This document shows, piece by piece, positions 19,292 through 28,333 of a stretch of DNA of 64,000 nt. The translations under genes and the position numbers were made by a program. Position 1 is the stretch's first letter. The number at the start of each line of letters is the position of its first letter. Source of the DNA: Flavobacterium cellulosilyticum (lineage in GTDB: Bacteria; Bacteroidota; Bacteroidia; Flavobacteriales; Flavobacteriaceae); NCBI RefSeq assembly GCF_004349355.1, contig NZ_SMFK01000014.1:45972-109971 (forward strand), read 5' to 3'. The notes beneath the pieces are model-generated. The model ran no database searches. It had not been told where the DNA came from and worked only from the letters and a program-made list of their open reading frames with translations.

Positions 19292-21148
19292 ATGAAACAA
19301 AACACCAACCTATTTTTGACTTTAGTGCTGCTAGTAAGTACGCTTCAATTTTCATTTGCGCAAAATGATCTCATCACCAATATTCAAGGACGCAAAACGA
19401 TCTCGCTTAATGGTACTTGGCATTATATTATAGATCCCTACGAAACGGGATTCTACAATTATAGATATAAAGAAAGGAATGAGGACGACAAGGAAGCCTA
19501 TTGGAATAAACCAAACGAAGAAAATAAAATAGACCGAGTGGAACATGGGTATGAAGCACCTTATGAAATAAAAGTTCCCGGAGATTGGAATTCACAAAAA
19601 GAAGTATTTAAATATTATGAAGGCACAGTTTGGTATCAAAGAGAATTTGATGTGCCACAAATGGATGCAACCGAACGTGTATTTCTTCACTTTGGAGCTG
19701 TAAATTATGAGGCTCATGTGTATTTGAACGGAAAAAAATTAGGCATGCACAAAGGTGGATTTACCGCTTTTAATTTTGAAATCCCTAAAGCGCTATTACA
19801 AAAAGAAGGCAATTTCTTAGTCGTTAAAGTCGATAATAAAAGGTATAAAGATGAAATTCCAACCTTAAATACCGATTGGTGGAATTATGGTGGAATTACC
19901 AGAGATGTTAATTTAGTGATTACAAAAGACAACTTTATAACTAATTATGGACTTACGCTGAATCAGGATCAAGATATAAAGACAGCATTAAAGAATAATA
20001 AATTTCAAATTGACGGAAGTATCAAGCTAAATGCAGTAGCCACTAATACTACCGTTACAGTTGAAATTCCAGAGTTAAAAATCAAAAAGAACTTTACTAT
20101 AAATGGTGATGAGGTTCGTTTTTCTATATTGGCAAAAAACATCCATTTATGGTCTCCTGACAATCCAAAATTGTATGAAGTAAGCTTTAACTTTAATGGC
20201 GAAAAAATTAAAGAAAAAATTGGCTTCAGAAAAATCGAGACTTCAGGAAATAAAATACTGCTTAATGGAACTAAAATTTTCTTAAGAGGAATCTGTATTC
20301 ATGAGGAAGTACCTCAAGAACAACGAAGAGCTTATAGCAAAGAGGATGCTGATAAAATGTTTAAAGAGGTAAAGGAACTTAATGCAAATATGGTGCGTTT
20401 AGCTCATTATCCACATAATGAATACATGCTTAAAGCGGCCGATTCTCTTGGAATAATGGTGTGGTCAGAAATCCCTGTTTACTGGGCAATCGATTTTGGT
20501 AATGAAGCCGTACTTCAAAAAGCGAAGGTACAATTAGAAGAAATGATTACAAGAGATCGGAATAAGGCATCACTTATTATCTGGTCTGTGGGTAATGAAA
20601 CTCCCGTAAGTCCAACTCGAACTAATTTTATGAAATCGCTTATAACCAGAGCTAAGGAATTAGACAAAACAAGATTAGTTTCGGCAGCCTTAGAAGTAGC
20701 TTATAACAAAGAAGTAAATACTATCGACGATCCGTTAGGTCAATATACCGATATTGTTTCAGTTAACGAATATTTAGGCTGGTATGGCGGACATCCTAAT
20801 GACACCCAAACCGCACATTGGAAAGTAGTGTATGACAAACCACTTTTCTTTAGCGAAACAGGAGCAGGTGCAAAAGGAGGCTATCATGCCGACAAAGAAA
20901 CCAGATGGAGCGAAGAATATCAAGAATGGTTTTATGAAGAACAAATCAAAATGATGAAAAAAATGCCCGAAAACTATTGTGGGCTTTCCCCATGGATACT
21001 TAGGGATTTTAGATCTCCTAAACGAAACCACCCAAAATACCAAGAAGGATGGAATAGAAAAGGCTTAATCGATGATAAAGGAAATAAAAAGAAAGCCTTT
21101 TTTGTTTTGCAAAAGTATTATAAGGAAATGGCGGAAAATAAGAAATAA
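19292..21148 (+). CDS. GH2-family glycosidase (beta-galactosidase/beta-glucuronidase type)
   Basis: Exported GH2 enzyme of 618 residues, shorter than its neighbour because it stops after the TIM barrel. A signal peptide ends in SFAQ, then come the jelly-roll domain (WYQREFDVP), an Ig-like domain, and the barrel with the acid/base Glu436 in WSVGNE and the nucleophile Glu522 in FFSETGAG. The compact three-domain layout resembles beta-glucuronidases, so it may remove glucuronic acid or galactose from arabinogalactan side chains; the substrate is inferred. It is the last intact gene of PUL 1 and lies 121 bases after the other GH2 gene. Confidence 0.87.
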   Translation: MKQNTNLFLTLVLLVSTLQFSFAQNDLITNIQGRKTISLNGTWHYIIDPYETGFYNYRYKERNEDDKEAYWNKPNEENKIDRVEHGYEAPYEIKVPGDWNSQKEVFKYYEGTVWYQREFDVPQMDATERVFLHFGAVNYEAHVYLNGKKLGMHKGGFTAFNFEIPKALLQKEGNFLVVKVDNKRYKDEIPTLNTDWWNYGGITRDVNLVITKDNFITNYGLTLNQDQDIKTALKNNKFQIDGSIKLNAVATNTTVTVEIPELKIKKNFTINGDEVRFSILAKNIHLWSPDNPKLYEVSFNFNGEKIKEKIGFRKIETSGNKILLNGTKIFLRGICIHEEVPQEQRRAYSKEDADKMFKEVKELNANMVRLAHYPHNEYMLKAADSLGIMVWSEIPVYWAIDFGNEAVLQKAKVQLEEMITRDRNKASLIIWSVGNETPVSPTRTNFMKSLITRAKELDKTRLVSAALEVAYNKEVNTIDDPLGQYTDIVSVNEYLGWYGGHPNDTQTAHWKVVYDKPLFFSETGAGAKGGYHADKETRWSEEYQEWFYEEQIKMMKKMPENYCGLSPWILRDFRSPKRNHPKYQEGWNRKGLIDDKGNKKKAFFVLQKYYKEMAENKK

Positions 21149-21173
21149 AAGTTTTTTTAGTGTGCTTGGATAG

Positions 21174-21476
21174 TTTGTCCCAATAATTTTCGGGACTTGG
21201 GTCGGAATTTTCGGTCCTGCGTTTTTACAAATAGCTATTCGTCTCGCTAATGGCAAAACGCTTATCAATAACTGGTTTAATACATGAAGCGATACGATAG
21301 ATACTAGTAACCAACCGCTTCAGGCCATAGAAATCACTGCCGATAAAAAAAATGTATGGACTTTACGGTCGTGGAATGAACCAGCGAACCTCGATCCTTC
21401 AACTATTATTATTATTATTATTCCTTTAAACGAACCGCATACTACTGAAAAAGTCTTTTTTGGAGCTATTCATTAA
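21174..21476 (+). pseudogene. Decayed coding stretch of unknown origin
   Basis: One plus-strand frame stays open for about 100 codons except for a single TGA at 21285-21287. It has protein-like composition (for example LANGKTLINNWFN, then AIEITADKKNVWTLRSW). There is no start codon with a leader. A run of six isoleucine codons made of a pure ATT microsatellite (21404-21422) lies inside. After its TAA, 21477-21769 holds no gene, although short protein-like pieces in other frames (LSELENDTEEYL at 21538-21597) suggest the same decay continues to the next gene. I do not recognise the family. Confidence 0.4.
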
Positions 21477-21769
21477 ATTTCAAAAAAGAGGGACTAAAAA
21501 GAATTACTTAAATATCCCTCTGATTCAAAAAAGTTGACTTTCTGAATTAGAAAACGATACAGAAGAATATCTAAATACCAATAAATTAGTTTATTAAGCG
21601 CAATTCAAGGTAAAAGACGAAAACACAGCAAAATGAAAATAAAATAGGATATTCAATTTGATATGGAAAACGAAAATAACTGATAACCAGATATTCGAAT
21701 CTGTAAAAAAATGCGCATTTAAAATTATGAATATTATTTCCATAACTAAAAACTCAAAAACTTAAATAA

Positions 21770-22570
21770 ATGATTAAACTAAAAATTATTCTATCATTGG
21801 TTATCGTTATGGCTATAGTTTCATGCACCTCTTATTTTTCGAAAATAAACGGAAGTAGTGATAGCGATTGGCAAACCCTTTTTAATGGCAAAAATCTGGA
21901 TGGGTGGATTGTTAAAATCAACCACCATGAAGTTGGTGATAATTATGCCAATACCTTTAGGGTAAAGGACGGAAAAATTCAAGTGAATTATGATGATTAT
22001 GGTAAATTCAATGAGAGCTATGGACATTTATACTTTCACGAACCATTTTCTTCTTATCACCTAAAATTCGAATACCGTTTTACTGATCAATGGCTCAAAG
22101 ATGCTCCTTGGTATACCTATAGGAACAGTGGTGTAATGTTTCATTCCCAAGATCCAAAGACCATTTTGAAGGATCAGGATTGGCCAATTTCTGTTGAATA
22201 CCAAATACTCGCTGAGGAAAAAGCCGGAACTCCCCGACCAACAGCTAATGTTTGTTCTCCAGGAACGGAAATATTTTATAATAATGTAATGGAACCCCAA
22301 CATTGTGTAAATTCTTCTTCTAAAACTTATAAATGGGACAAATGGGTAAGCGGAGAATTAATTGTTTACAAGGATTCGCTAGTCATTCATGTGGTAGAAG
22401 GTGATACTGTATTGCAATATACCAAACCACAAATTGGGGGCGAAGTAGTTACTGGTTTCGATCCTGCCATTAAAATTGATAGAAAGCCGCTTACACTTGG
22501 TTATATTGCGCTGCAGGCAGAAGGCCAGGGGATCGAATTTAAGAACATAAAAATTAAAAAGTTAAAGTAA
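21770..22570 (+). CDS. DUF1080 lipoprotein (3-keto-glycoside hydrolase-like)
   Basis: Lipoprotein of 266 residues with a lipobox ending in IVSC (Cys19), followed by one DUF1080 domain with a concanavalin-like beta-sandwich. The family landmarks are the opening WQTLFNGKNLDGW and the closing IALQAEGQGIEFKNIKIK. Members of this family (3-keto-disaccharide hydrolase in current naming) are known to cleave glycosides after the sugar has been oxidised at C3. Here it would act in the periplasm or on the cell surface. The oxidoreductase at 26123 and the isomerase-like gene at 23762 support that role. It is preceded by 290 bases of decayed sequence and followed by a 272-base gap in which I see nothing. 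Confidence 0.85.
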   Translation: MIKLKIILSLVIVMAIVSCTSYFSKINGSSDSDWQTLFNGKNLDGWIVKINHHEVGDNYANTFRVKDGKIQVNYDDYGKFNESYGHLYFHEPFSSYHLKFEYRFTDQWLKDAPWYTYRNSGVMFHSQDPKTILKDQDWPISVEYQILAEEKAGTPRPTANVCSPGTEIFYNNVMEPQHCVNSSSKTYKWDKWVSGELIVYKDSLVIHVVEGDTVLQYTKPQIGGEVVTGFDPAIKIDRKPLTLGYIALQAEGQGIEFKNIKIKKLK

Positions 22571-22842
22571 TCATCTAGATTGCATCATCCACCTATATTT
22601 TAAAAACAATAAAATAAGTTCCCATTCATGCCCTAAATAATTAATTTCAGTCAATTATATCTATTTTTAAATTTTGGTTATCTATGTTTAGAATAATTTA
22701 TTAAAAAAAGTGTTTTTTTGAAGCATAAAATAGTAAAGAGACGACTAAATCAATGTTTGGATAAATTTGGCCAAAGAAAATCGTGATACCATGGATTTGC
22801 ATCAATTAAAAAATAATTATCAATTACTTAAATATAAATAAT

Positions 22843-23733
22843 ATGCGATACTCACTATTTCTTTTTTTCTTAGTAATGACGAATTTTACCATCCAAGCGC
22901 AAGATAAGTGGACAAAGTTGTTAGACAAAGACCTATCTTATTGGGATTCATATCTGAGTTTTAAACATCAACCCGGATACGATGGTAAAGCGCCTACAGA
23001 CAAGGACGGAAACCTGATTGCTCCAATTGGTTTCAATCATGATGAATACAAAGTTTTCACAGTAATAAAAGAAAATAACGAGCTCGTTTTAAAAATTAGT
23101 GGCGAAATCTACGGATGTATTTTTACCAAAGAAGAATATGCTAATTATCACCTCAAATTAAAGGTTAAATGGGGTGATAAGAAATGGACTCCCAGAACGA
23201 ATTTGTTGAAAGATACAGGTATATTATATCATTCTATAGAGCCTTTAGGTGCTGAATATTGGAGAACATGGATGCTTTCACAAGAATTTCAGATTATGCA
23301 AGGTCATATGGGTGATTATTGGAATCAGGCTACTTCTGCCATTGACATAAAAGCATTTATTCCCGAATCAATGATGAATCCTGTGGCGGATAAAGGACAA
23401 GCTTTTATTTCTCTGGGTCAGGGTGAAAAAATACCCGGTTATTGCATGCGAAGCGCAAATTATGAGAATAAAGAAGGAGAATGGAACACACTGGAATTGA
23501 TTTGTTTTGATAATAAAAGTTTACACATTGTAAATGGTCATGTGGTAATGATTTTGGAAAATTCAAGGTACGAACAGAATGGGAAAAAAACTCCGCTTAT
23601 AAAAGGAAAAATTCAGCTACAAAGTGAAGCTGCCGAGGTGTTTTTTAAAGATATTGAAATAAAGCATTTGGAATCACTTCCAGCAAAATATTTTCAATAC
23701 TATGCTCAAACTGAGAGCAAAAAACAACAATAA
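22843..23733 (+). CDS. DUF1080 exported protein, second copy
   Basis: A second DUF1080 protein, 296 residues, with a Sec signal ending in TIQAQ and no lipid-anchor cysteine. It therefore probably stays soluble in the periplasm, unlike its neighbour. It shares the DUF1080 framework (KWTKLLDKDLSYWDSYL near the start, GKIQLQSEAAEVFFKDIEIK near the end) but differs in sequence, so the two are divergent paralogues rather than a recent duplication. Paired DUF1080 genes often differ in substrate or anomer. The next gene begins 28 bases after its stop. Confidence 0.83.
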   Translation: MRYSLFLFFLVMTNFTIQAQDKWTKLLDKDLSYWDSYLSFKHQPGYDGKAPTDKDGNLIAPIGFNHDEYKVFTVIKENNELVLKISGEIYGCIFTKEEYANYHLKLKVKWGDKKWTPRTNLLKDTGILYHSIEPLGAEYWRTWMLSQEFQIMQGHMGDYWNQATSAIDIKAFIPESMMNPVADKGQAFISLGQGEKIPGYCMRSANYENKEGEWNTLELICFDNKSLHIVNGHVVMILENSRYEQNGKKTPLIKGKIQLQSEAAEVFFKDIEIKHLESLPAKYFQYYAQTESKKQQ

Positions 23734-23761
23734 TAGCGAACTATACTATTTTATACTATTA

Positions 23762-24766
23762 ATGAAAACACATATGAACAGATCGGTTACCCTTTTTACA
23801 GGTCAATGGGCGGATATACCTTTTGAAACTGTATGTCAGAAAGCCAAATCTTTTGGTTATGACGGCTTGGAACTCGCTTGTTGGGGAGATCATTTCGAAG
23901 TCGACAAAGCGGACGACGCTTATTGTGAGAATAAAAGAAAAATTCTTGATCTTTACGGTCTTACCGTGCATGCTATTTCTAATCATTTGGTAGGACAAGC
24001 TGTTACTGATCGGATTGATCAACGTCATAAAAGTATTTTACCTGCTTATGTTTGGGGCGATGGCGAACCGGAAGGTGTACGTCAACGGGCTGCACAGGAA
24101 ATGATCCGTACAGCAGAAGCAGCTAAACGACTTGGAGTGAATATCGTAAACGGTTTTACCGGAAGTCCTATTTGGCATTTGATTTATTCTTTTCCACCTG
24201 TTACTCAGGCCATGGTTGACGAAGGTTATTCTGATTTTGCAACCCGTTGGATTCCGATTCTTGATCATTATCAGAAACTGGGAATACGTTTTGCTCTCGA
24301 GGTTCATCCGACAGAAATTGCTTTTGATATCGCTTCCACTCGCAGAACGCTTGAAGCTATTGATCATCATTCTGCATTCGGGTTCAACTTTGATCCTTCC
24401 CATTTAGGTTATCAGGGAGTAGATTATATTGGATTTCTCTATGCTTTTGCCAAAAAGATTTTCCATGTACACATGAAAGATGTAGCTTGGTCGAAAGTAC
24501 CCACAGAGGCTGGAGTATTTGGCGGACATACCGAATTCGGAACCCTTGGACGTAACTGGGATTTCAGAAGTCTGGGACATGGTGATATAAATTTTGAAGA
24601 AATTATCAGGGCATTAAACAGAATTGGTTACAAAGGACCTTTATCGGTGGAATGGGAAGACGGCGGCATGGATCGTGAACATGGAGCAAAAGAGGCTTGT
24701 GAGTTTGTGCGCCGGATTGATTTTCCATCTTCCAATATCGCCTTTGATGCCGCTTTTGAAAAATAA
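23762..24766 (+). CDS. Sugar phosphate isomerase/epimerase-like TIM barrel
   Basis: Cytoplasmic protein of the xylose-isomerase-like TIM-barrel superfamily (AP endonuclease family 2 fold). I chose the ATG at 23762 (23774 is also possible) because the open frame further up overlaps the DUF1080 gene and encodes unlikely residues. The metal-site motifs are ALEVHPTEIAFD, FNFDPSHLGYQG, HVHMKDV and SVEWEDGG. Close relatives sit next to Gfo/Idh/MocA oxidoreductases and DUF1080 proteins, where they handle keto-sugars or deglycosylate C-glycosides. The neighbours here repeat that set. The exact reaction is not readable from the sequence. Confidence 0.85.
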   Translation: MKTHMNRSVTLFTGQWADIPFETVCQKAKSFGYDGLELACWGDHFEVDKADDAYCENKRKILDLYGLTVHAISNHLVGQAVTDRIDQRHKSILPAYVWGDGEPEGVRQRAAQEMIRTAEAAKRLGVNIVNGFTGSPIWHLIYSFPPVTQAMVDEGYSDFATRWIPILDHYQKLGIRFALEVHPTEIAFDIASTRRTLEAIDHHSAFGFNFDPSHLGYQGVDYIGFLYAFAKKIFHVHMKDVAWSKVPTEAGVFGGHTEFGTLGRNWDFRSLGHGDINFEEIIRALNRIGYKGPLSVEWEDGGMDREHGAKEACEFVRRIDFPSSNIAFDAAFEK

Positions 24767-24895
24767 TTTCAAAAAGTATTCAAACAGTAACGTTAAGTAA
24801 TAAAATTCACACGTATGAAATCGCCATGATTCCAAATTACAAACAGAAAGGAAGAATGGAGATACCATATTCCTATAAAAAATAAATATTATATA

Positions 24896-26077
24896 ATGAT
24901 GAAAAAAATGACGGCAATTGTTGCACTTATGGCGGTTTTTACCTTGGCTATTTGTTTTATAATTTTGGGTTCTGTATCGGTCGAATTAATGGCAGCATTG
25001 AAAATTGATGCTGGACAATTCGGTTCACTGGTCATGGGTTTATTTTTGACGAGTTGTATTGTTCAGTTTCTTATTGGTCCGTTGGTAGATAAATACGGTT
25101 ATAAATCGTTGGCGGTTTTTGGATTTAGTGTAACAGCTTTGAGCATGTTTCTATTGGCTTTTGCTACCACATTTTCGGTAGCTTTTATGGCGTGTATCCT
25201 TTTAGGATTTGGTGGTATGTCGTTAAATACGGTAGGAAATACGCTTATCCCGGTAGTCCTTTTCGATGGAAAAGATCCTGCCCGTGCCAGTAACTTTGGT
25301 AATGGCTTCTTCGGTTTAGGGTATGTTCTTACGCCTCTTCTCATAGTTTTTATACTTCAAACAGAGGGGTTAAACTATACCACGGCTTTAATCATTATTG
25401 GCGTTTTATCACTTGTCTTTTTGGTATTTGCACTCTCGACGAGCTTTCCACAAGTTCCGAGCGGTTTTACATACTCAAAAGCATTCAAGGTACTTTTTAA
25501 ACCGGCAGTTTTGTTAGCAGCCTTTGCCTTATTCTGTTATATGTCGTTGGAAATATCTATGGGTACCTGGATTAAAAAGTTGATGGAAGAACTTTTCGGA
25601 GGTAGTGAGAATATAAACGCTACCATCCAGGCAGGATTAGTTTTGAGTTTATTTGGAGGATCAATGATGATAGGTCGCTTTCTGACTTCGACCATCAAAA
25701 ACCTTACAGCCATAGGATCGAGAGTGATCATTTTTTCTTCAGTATTGGCTTTAGTTTCAATATTTTTAATGATTGTAGCTAAAGGCCCCGTACTTGGAAT
25801 CATTGCTGTTTTGCTTGCAGGAATAGCATTTGCTCCTATTTTTCCTACTATCGTGGGGGTCACTTTTTCCAAGTTTGATCCAAGTTTGTATGGCAGTATT
25901 TTCGGTATTATTTTCTCGGCCGGATTATTGGGAGGAACATTGATACCAAAGTTTATAGGTGATTTAAGTGTAGGATCAACTGTCCAACAAAGTTTACCGA
26001 TAGCTGGAATTATGGCAGGCATGCTATTGGTTATTTCGTTATTTATCGGTCGTGTAGGCAAACTGAAAGTTAAATAG
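24896..26077 (+). CDS. MFS transporter, probable sugar carrier
   Basis: Integral inner-membrane protein of 393 residues with about twelve hydrophobic helices. The MFS loop motif between helices 2 and 3 is visible as GPLVDKYGYKSLAVFG. It likely brings the sugar produced by the DUF1080 proteins into the cytoplasm, where the isomerase-like and Gfo/Idh/MocA enzymes act. It sits between those two genes, 129 bases after one and 45 bases before the other. Substrate and direction are inferred only from this context. Confidence 0.85.
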   Translation: MMKKMTAIVALMAVFTLAICFIILGSVSVELMAALKIDAGQFGSLVMGLFLTSCIVQFLIGPLVDKYGYKSLAVFGFSVTALSMFLLAFATTFSVAFMACILLGFGGMSLNTVGNTLIPVVLFDGKDPARASNFGNGFFGLGYVLTPLLIVFILQTEGLNYTTALIIIGVLSLVFLVFALSTSFPQVPSGFTYSKAFKVLFKPAVLLAAFALFCYMSLEISMGTWIKKLMEELFGGSENINATIQAGLVLSLFGGSMMIGRFLTSTIKNLTAIGSRVIIFSSVLALVSIFLMIVAKGPVLGIIAVLLAGIAFAPIFPTIVGVTFSKFDPSLYGSIFGIIFSAGLLGGTLIPKFIGDLSVGSTVQQSLPIAGIMAGMLLVISLFIGRVGKLKVK

Positions 26078-26122
26078 AATCAGAGGTTCATTAATGTAAA
26101 ATCATTAAAAACTAAAATTTAG

Positions 26123-27256
26123 ATGAGAAAATTAAAACTCGGAATGATAGGTGGTGGCACTGGTGCTTTCATAGGTGATGCCCATCGACGTGCTTCCCGT
26201 ATTTGTAATGATTTTGAATTAGTGGGCGGGGTTTTTGCTGTTGATTATGAAAAAAGCAAACAATTTGCATTGAACGAAGGACTGAGTCTTAGTCGTTGCT
26301 ACGAAAGTATTGATGCATTAATTACAGGTGAATTAGTATTGCCTGTTGAAAACCGAATCGAGATAGTGTCAATAGTTACTCCGAATGCTTTTCATTATCC
26401 TTTTGCAAAAAGTCTTTTGAGTGCGGGTTTTCATGTAGTATGTGAAAAGCCTATGACAATTACTGTTGAGCAAGCAGAAGAACTTGAGGAGTTGGTGGCA
26501 TCAAACAAGTTGACATTTGCACTCACACATACTTATACTGGTTATCCAATGATCCGCCAGATGAAAGGTTTGATTGAACAAGGTGCTCTTGGCACTATTC
26601 AGCGGGTCGATGCAAAATACTATCAAGGCTGGATTAACTCCATCATTCATGAAACTGAAAGCCAGATAACGGGAGTGTGGAGACTTGATCCCAAATATAC
26701 TGGAGTGAGCAGTTGTATGGCAGATATCGGAGTACATGCTTTTAATTTGATTGAATATACTACAGGATTGAAGGTGAAAGAAGTGCTTTCAGATTTGAGT
26801 CCCGTAAAGGAAGGTATTCGATTGGATTTGGATGGAACGGTATTAATTCGTTTAGGCGAAAATCTAAAAGGGGTTATTCGAGCTAGTCAAGTGTGTGCTG
26901 GTGAAGAAAATAACCTTACAATAGCCGTTTATGGTTCAAAGGCGAGCCTTAAATGGTCGCAGGAAAATCCGAATTACCTTTATTTATTGAGCGATACCGA
27001 ACCTACAAAGATTTATAAGCCTGCGCACAGTTATAACAATCCATCTGCCGAAGACAGTCACAGCTTACCAGCGGGTCATCCCGAAGGCTTGTATGAAGCT
27101 TTAGCAAATATTTACAAGGGTGTAGCCAAATCAGTACGGGGTGAAACATTCAGATACGGAGAATTTCCGACCGTTCATGACGGTGTCAGAGGAATGAGGT
27201 TTATTTATGCCGTTGTGGAGTCTAATGAAAAAGGAAATAGTTGGGTTCAGATTTAG
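26123..27256 (+). CDS. Gfo/Idh/MocA-family oxidoreductase
   Basis: NAD(P)-dependent sugar oxidoreductase of 377 residues, cytoplasmic (no Sec or Tat signal). The N-terminal Rossmann fold shows the nucleotide-binding loop GMIGGGTGAFIG, and the catalytic-type lysine lies in CEKPM (about residue 111). The C-terminal half is the usual beta-sheet substrate domain. The extended GGGxGAFIG loop is typical of the subgroup found next to sugar isomerases. With DUF1080 proteins it would oxidise a sugar hydroxyl to a 3-keto group, or reduce a keto-sugar after cleavage. Because it is cytoplasmic while the DUF1080 proteins are exported, the second role is at least as likely. Confidence 0.88.
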   Translation: MRKLKLGMIGGGTGAFIGDAHRRASRICNDFELVGGVFAVDYEKSKQFALNEGLSLSRCYESIDALITGELVLPVENRIEIVSIVTPNAFHYPFAKSLLSAGFHVVCEKPMTITVEQAEELEELVASNKLTFALTHTYTGYPMIRQMKGLIEQGALGTIQRVDAKYYQGWINSIIHETESQITGVWRLDPKYTGVSSCMADIGVHAFNLIEYTTGLKVKEVLSDLSPVKEGIRLDLDGTVLIRLGENLKGVIRASQVCAGEENNLTIAVYGSKASLKWSQENPNYLYLLSDTEPTKIYKPAHSYNNPSAEDSHSLPAGHPEGLYEALANIYKGVAKSVRGETFRYGEFPTVHDGVRGMRFIYAVVESNEKGNSWVQI

Positions 27257-27498
27257 ACGTTCCATTTTTTTTTAATACATAGGAGGGTTTAAGATTTGAA
27301 AAGAAATAAAAATTATAACTCTCAAAAAATAATCGTTAAGCACTGCCTGATAAACCATTGTTTTTAAACCAATTTTTGAAATTTTAAAGACTAAATAAAA
27401 GTAATTTACTAGTAACCATCATTAAGTTAATATGCGAGCTTGATTTAAAAAAAAATCAAAATTGAACTTATCTTATTATTTTAAACAACAAATATTTT

Positions 27499-28266
27499 AT
27501 GAAAAAGATTTTATTGATTTTATGTTCTGTTTTCTTGAGTTTCGGTACGCTAAGTGCACAAAAACCTGAAATGAATGTATTGGTATTTACCAAAACGGTT
27601 GGCTTTTATCATGCTTCCAAACCGAATGCTATAAAGGCATTATATGAAATTGGTCATGATCATAAATGGCAAATTACCTTTACTGAAGATTCTACGTTGT
27701 TCTCGGATAAGGAATTGAGTAAATACAATGTGGTTGTATTTTTGTTAACTACAGGAAATAATTTGCTGAGTGATACAGAAAAACTTGCATTACAAAAGTA
27801 TGTTGAAGGCGGAGGCGGTTTTGTCGGTGCTCATGCGGCGACCGATACAGAATACAAATGGCCTTGGTACGAAAAATTGGTAGGAGCTCATTTTCTTGGA
27901 CATCCGCCTGTACACGAAGGAACGTTAATTATAGAAGACAGAAATCATCCGGCAACAGAGTGTTTTGGTGCCGACACTATAAAATGGACTGACGAATTTT
28001 ATAGTTTTGACAGAAATCCTAGAAAAAATAGTAATATGAAAGTGTTGGTTTCTATCGATGAAAAATCGTATAATATAGACGAAAACCTCTGGTTCAAAGC
28101 CGTGAATATAGTGATGGGAGACCATCCGTTGGTTTGGTGTCAAAATATTGGTTGCGGACGAAGTTTTCTTACAGCTCTTGGTCATACAGCTGAGTTGTAC
28201 GATAATGAAAAGTTCCGGAAACATTTAACTGGTGCTTTACTTTGGGCTGCTGGAAAAGAAAAATAG
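27499..28266 (+). CDS. ThuA-like protein
   Basis: Exported protein of 255 residues with a signal peptide ending in LSAQ and a single ThuA domain (class I glutamine amidotransferase-like fold). Landmarks are VLVFTKTVGFYHAS at the start, GGGFVGAHAATDTEY, and GRSFLTALGHT near the end. ThuA proteins are tied to disaccharide utilisation; a role in keto-sugar metabolism was proposed from the original trehalose/sucrose operon. It commonly co-occurs with DUF1080 and Gfo/Idh/MocA genes, as here. The exact reaction is not established. Confidence 0.85.
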   Translation: MKKILLILCSVFLSFGTLSAQKPEMNVLVFTKTVGFYHASKPNAIKALYEIGHDHKWQITFTEDSTLFSDKELSKYNVVVFLLTTGNNLLSDTEKLALQKYVEGGGGFVGAHAATDTEYKWPWYEKLVGAHFLGHPPVHEGTLIIEDRNHPATECFGADTIKWTDEFYSFDRNPRKNSNMKVLVSIDEKSYNIDENLWFKAVNIVMGDHPLVWCQNIGCGRSFLTALGHTAELYDNEKFRKHLTGALLWAAGKEK

Positions 28267-28333
28267 GTTGATTTGGCAAATGAAAAGCTAAATTTACAGC
28301 ATACATGTATAACTTAAATCTAAGAACCATTTC

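Noticed and set aside
23702..23761. Upstream start for the isomerase-like gene
   Set aside because: It overlaps the DUF1080 gene and encodes an atypical leader; the ATG at 23762 or 23774 fits the family start.
25537..26061. 174-codon minus-strand frame inside the MFS gene at 24896
   Set aside because: Antisense of membrane helices often gives long open frames; the plus-strand MFS helices are convincing.
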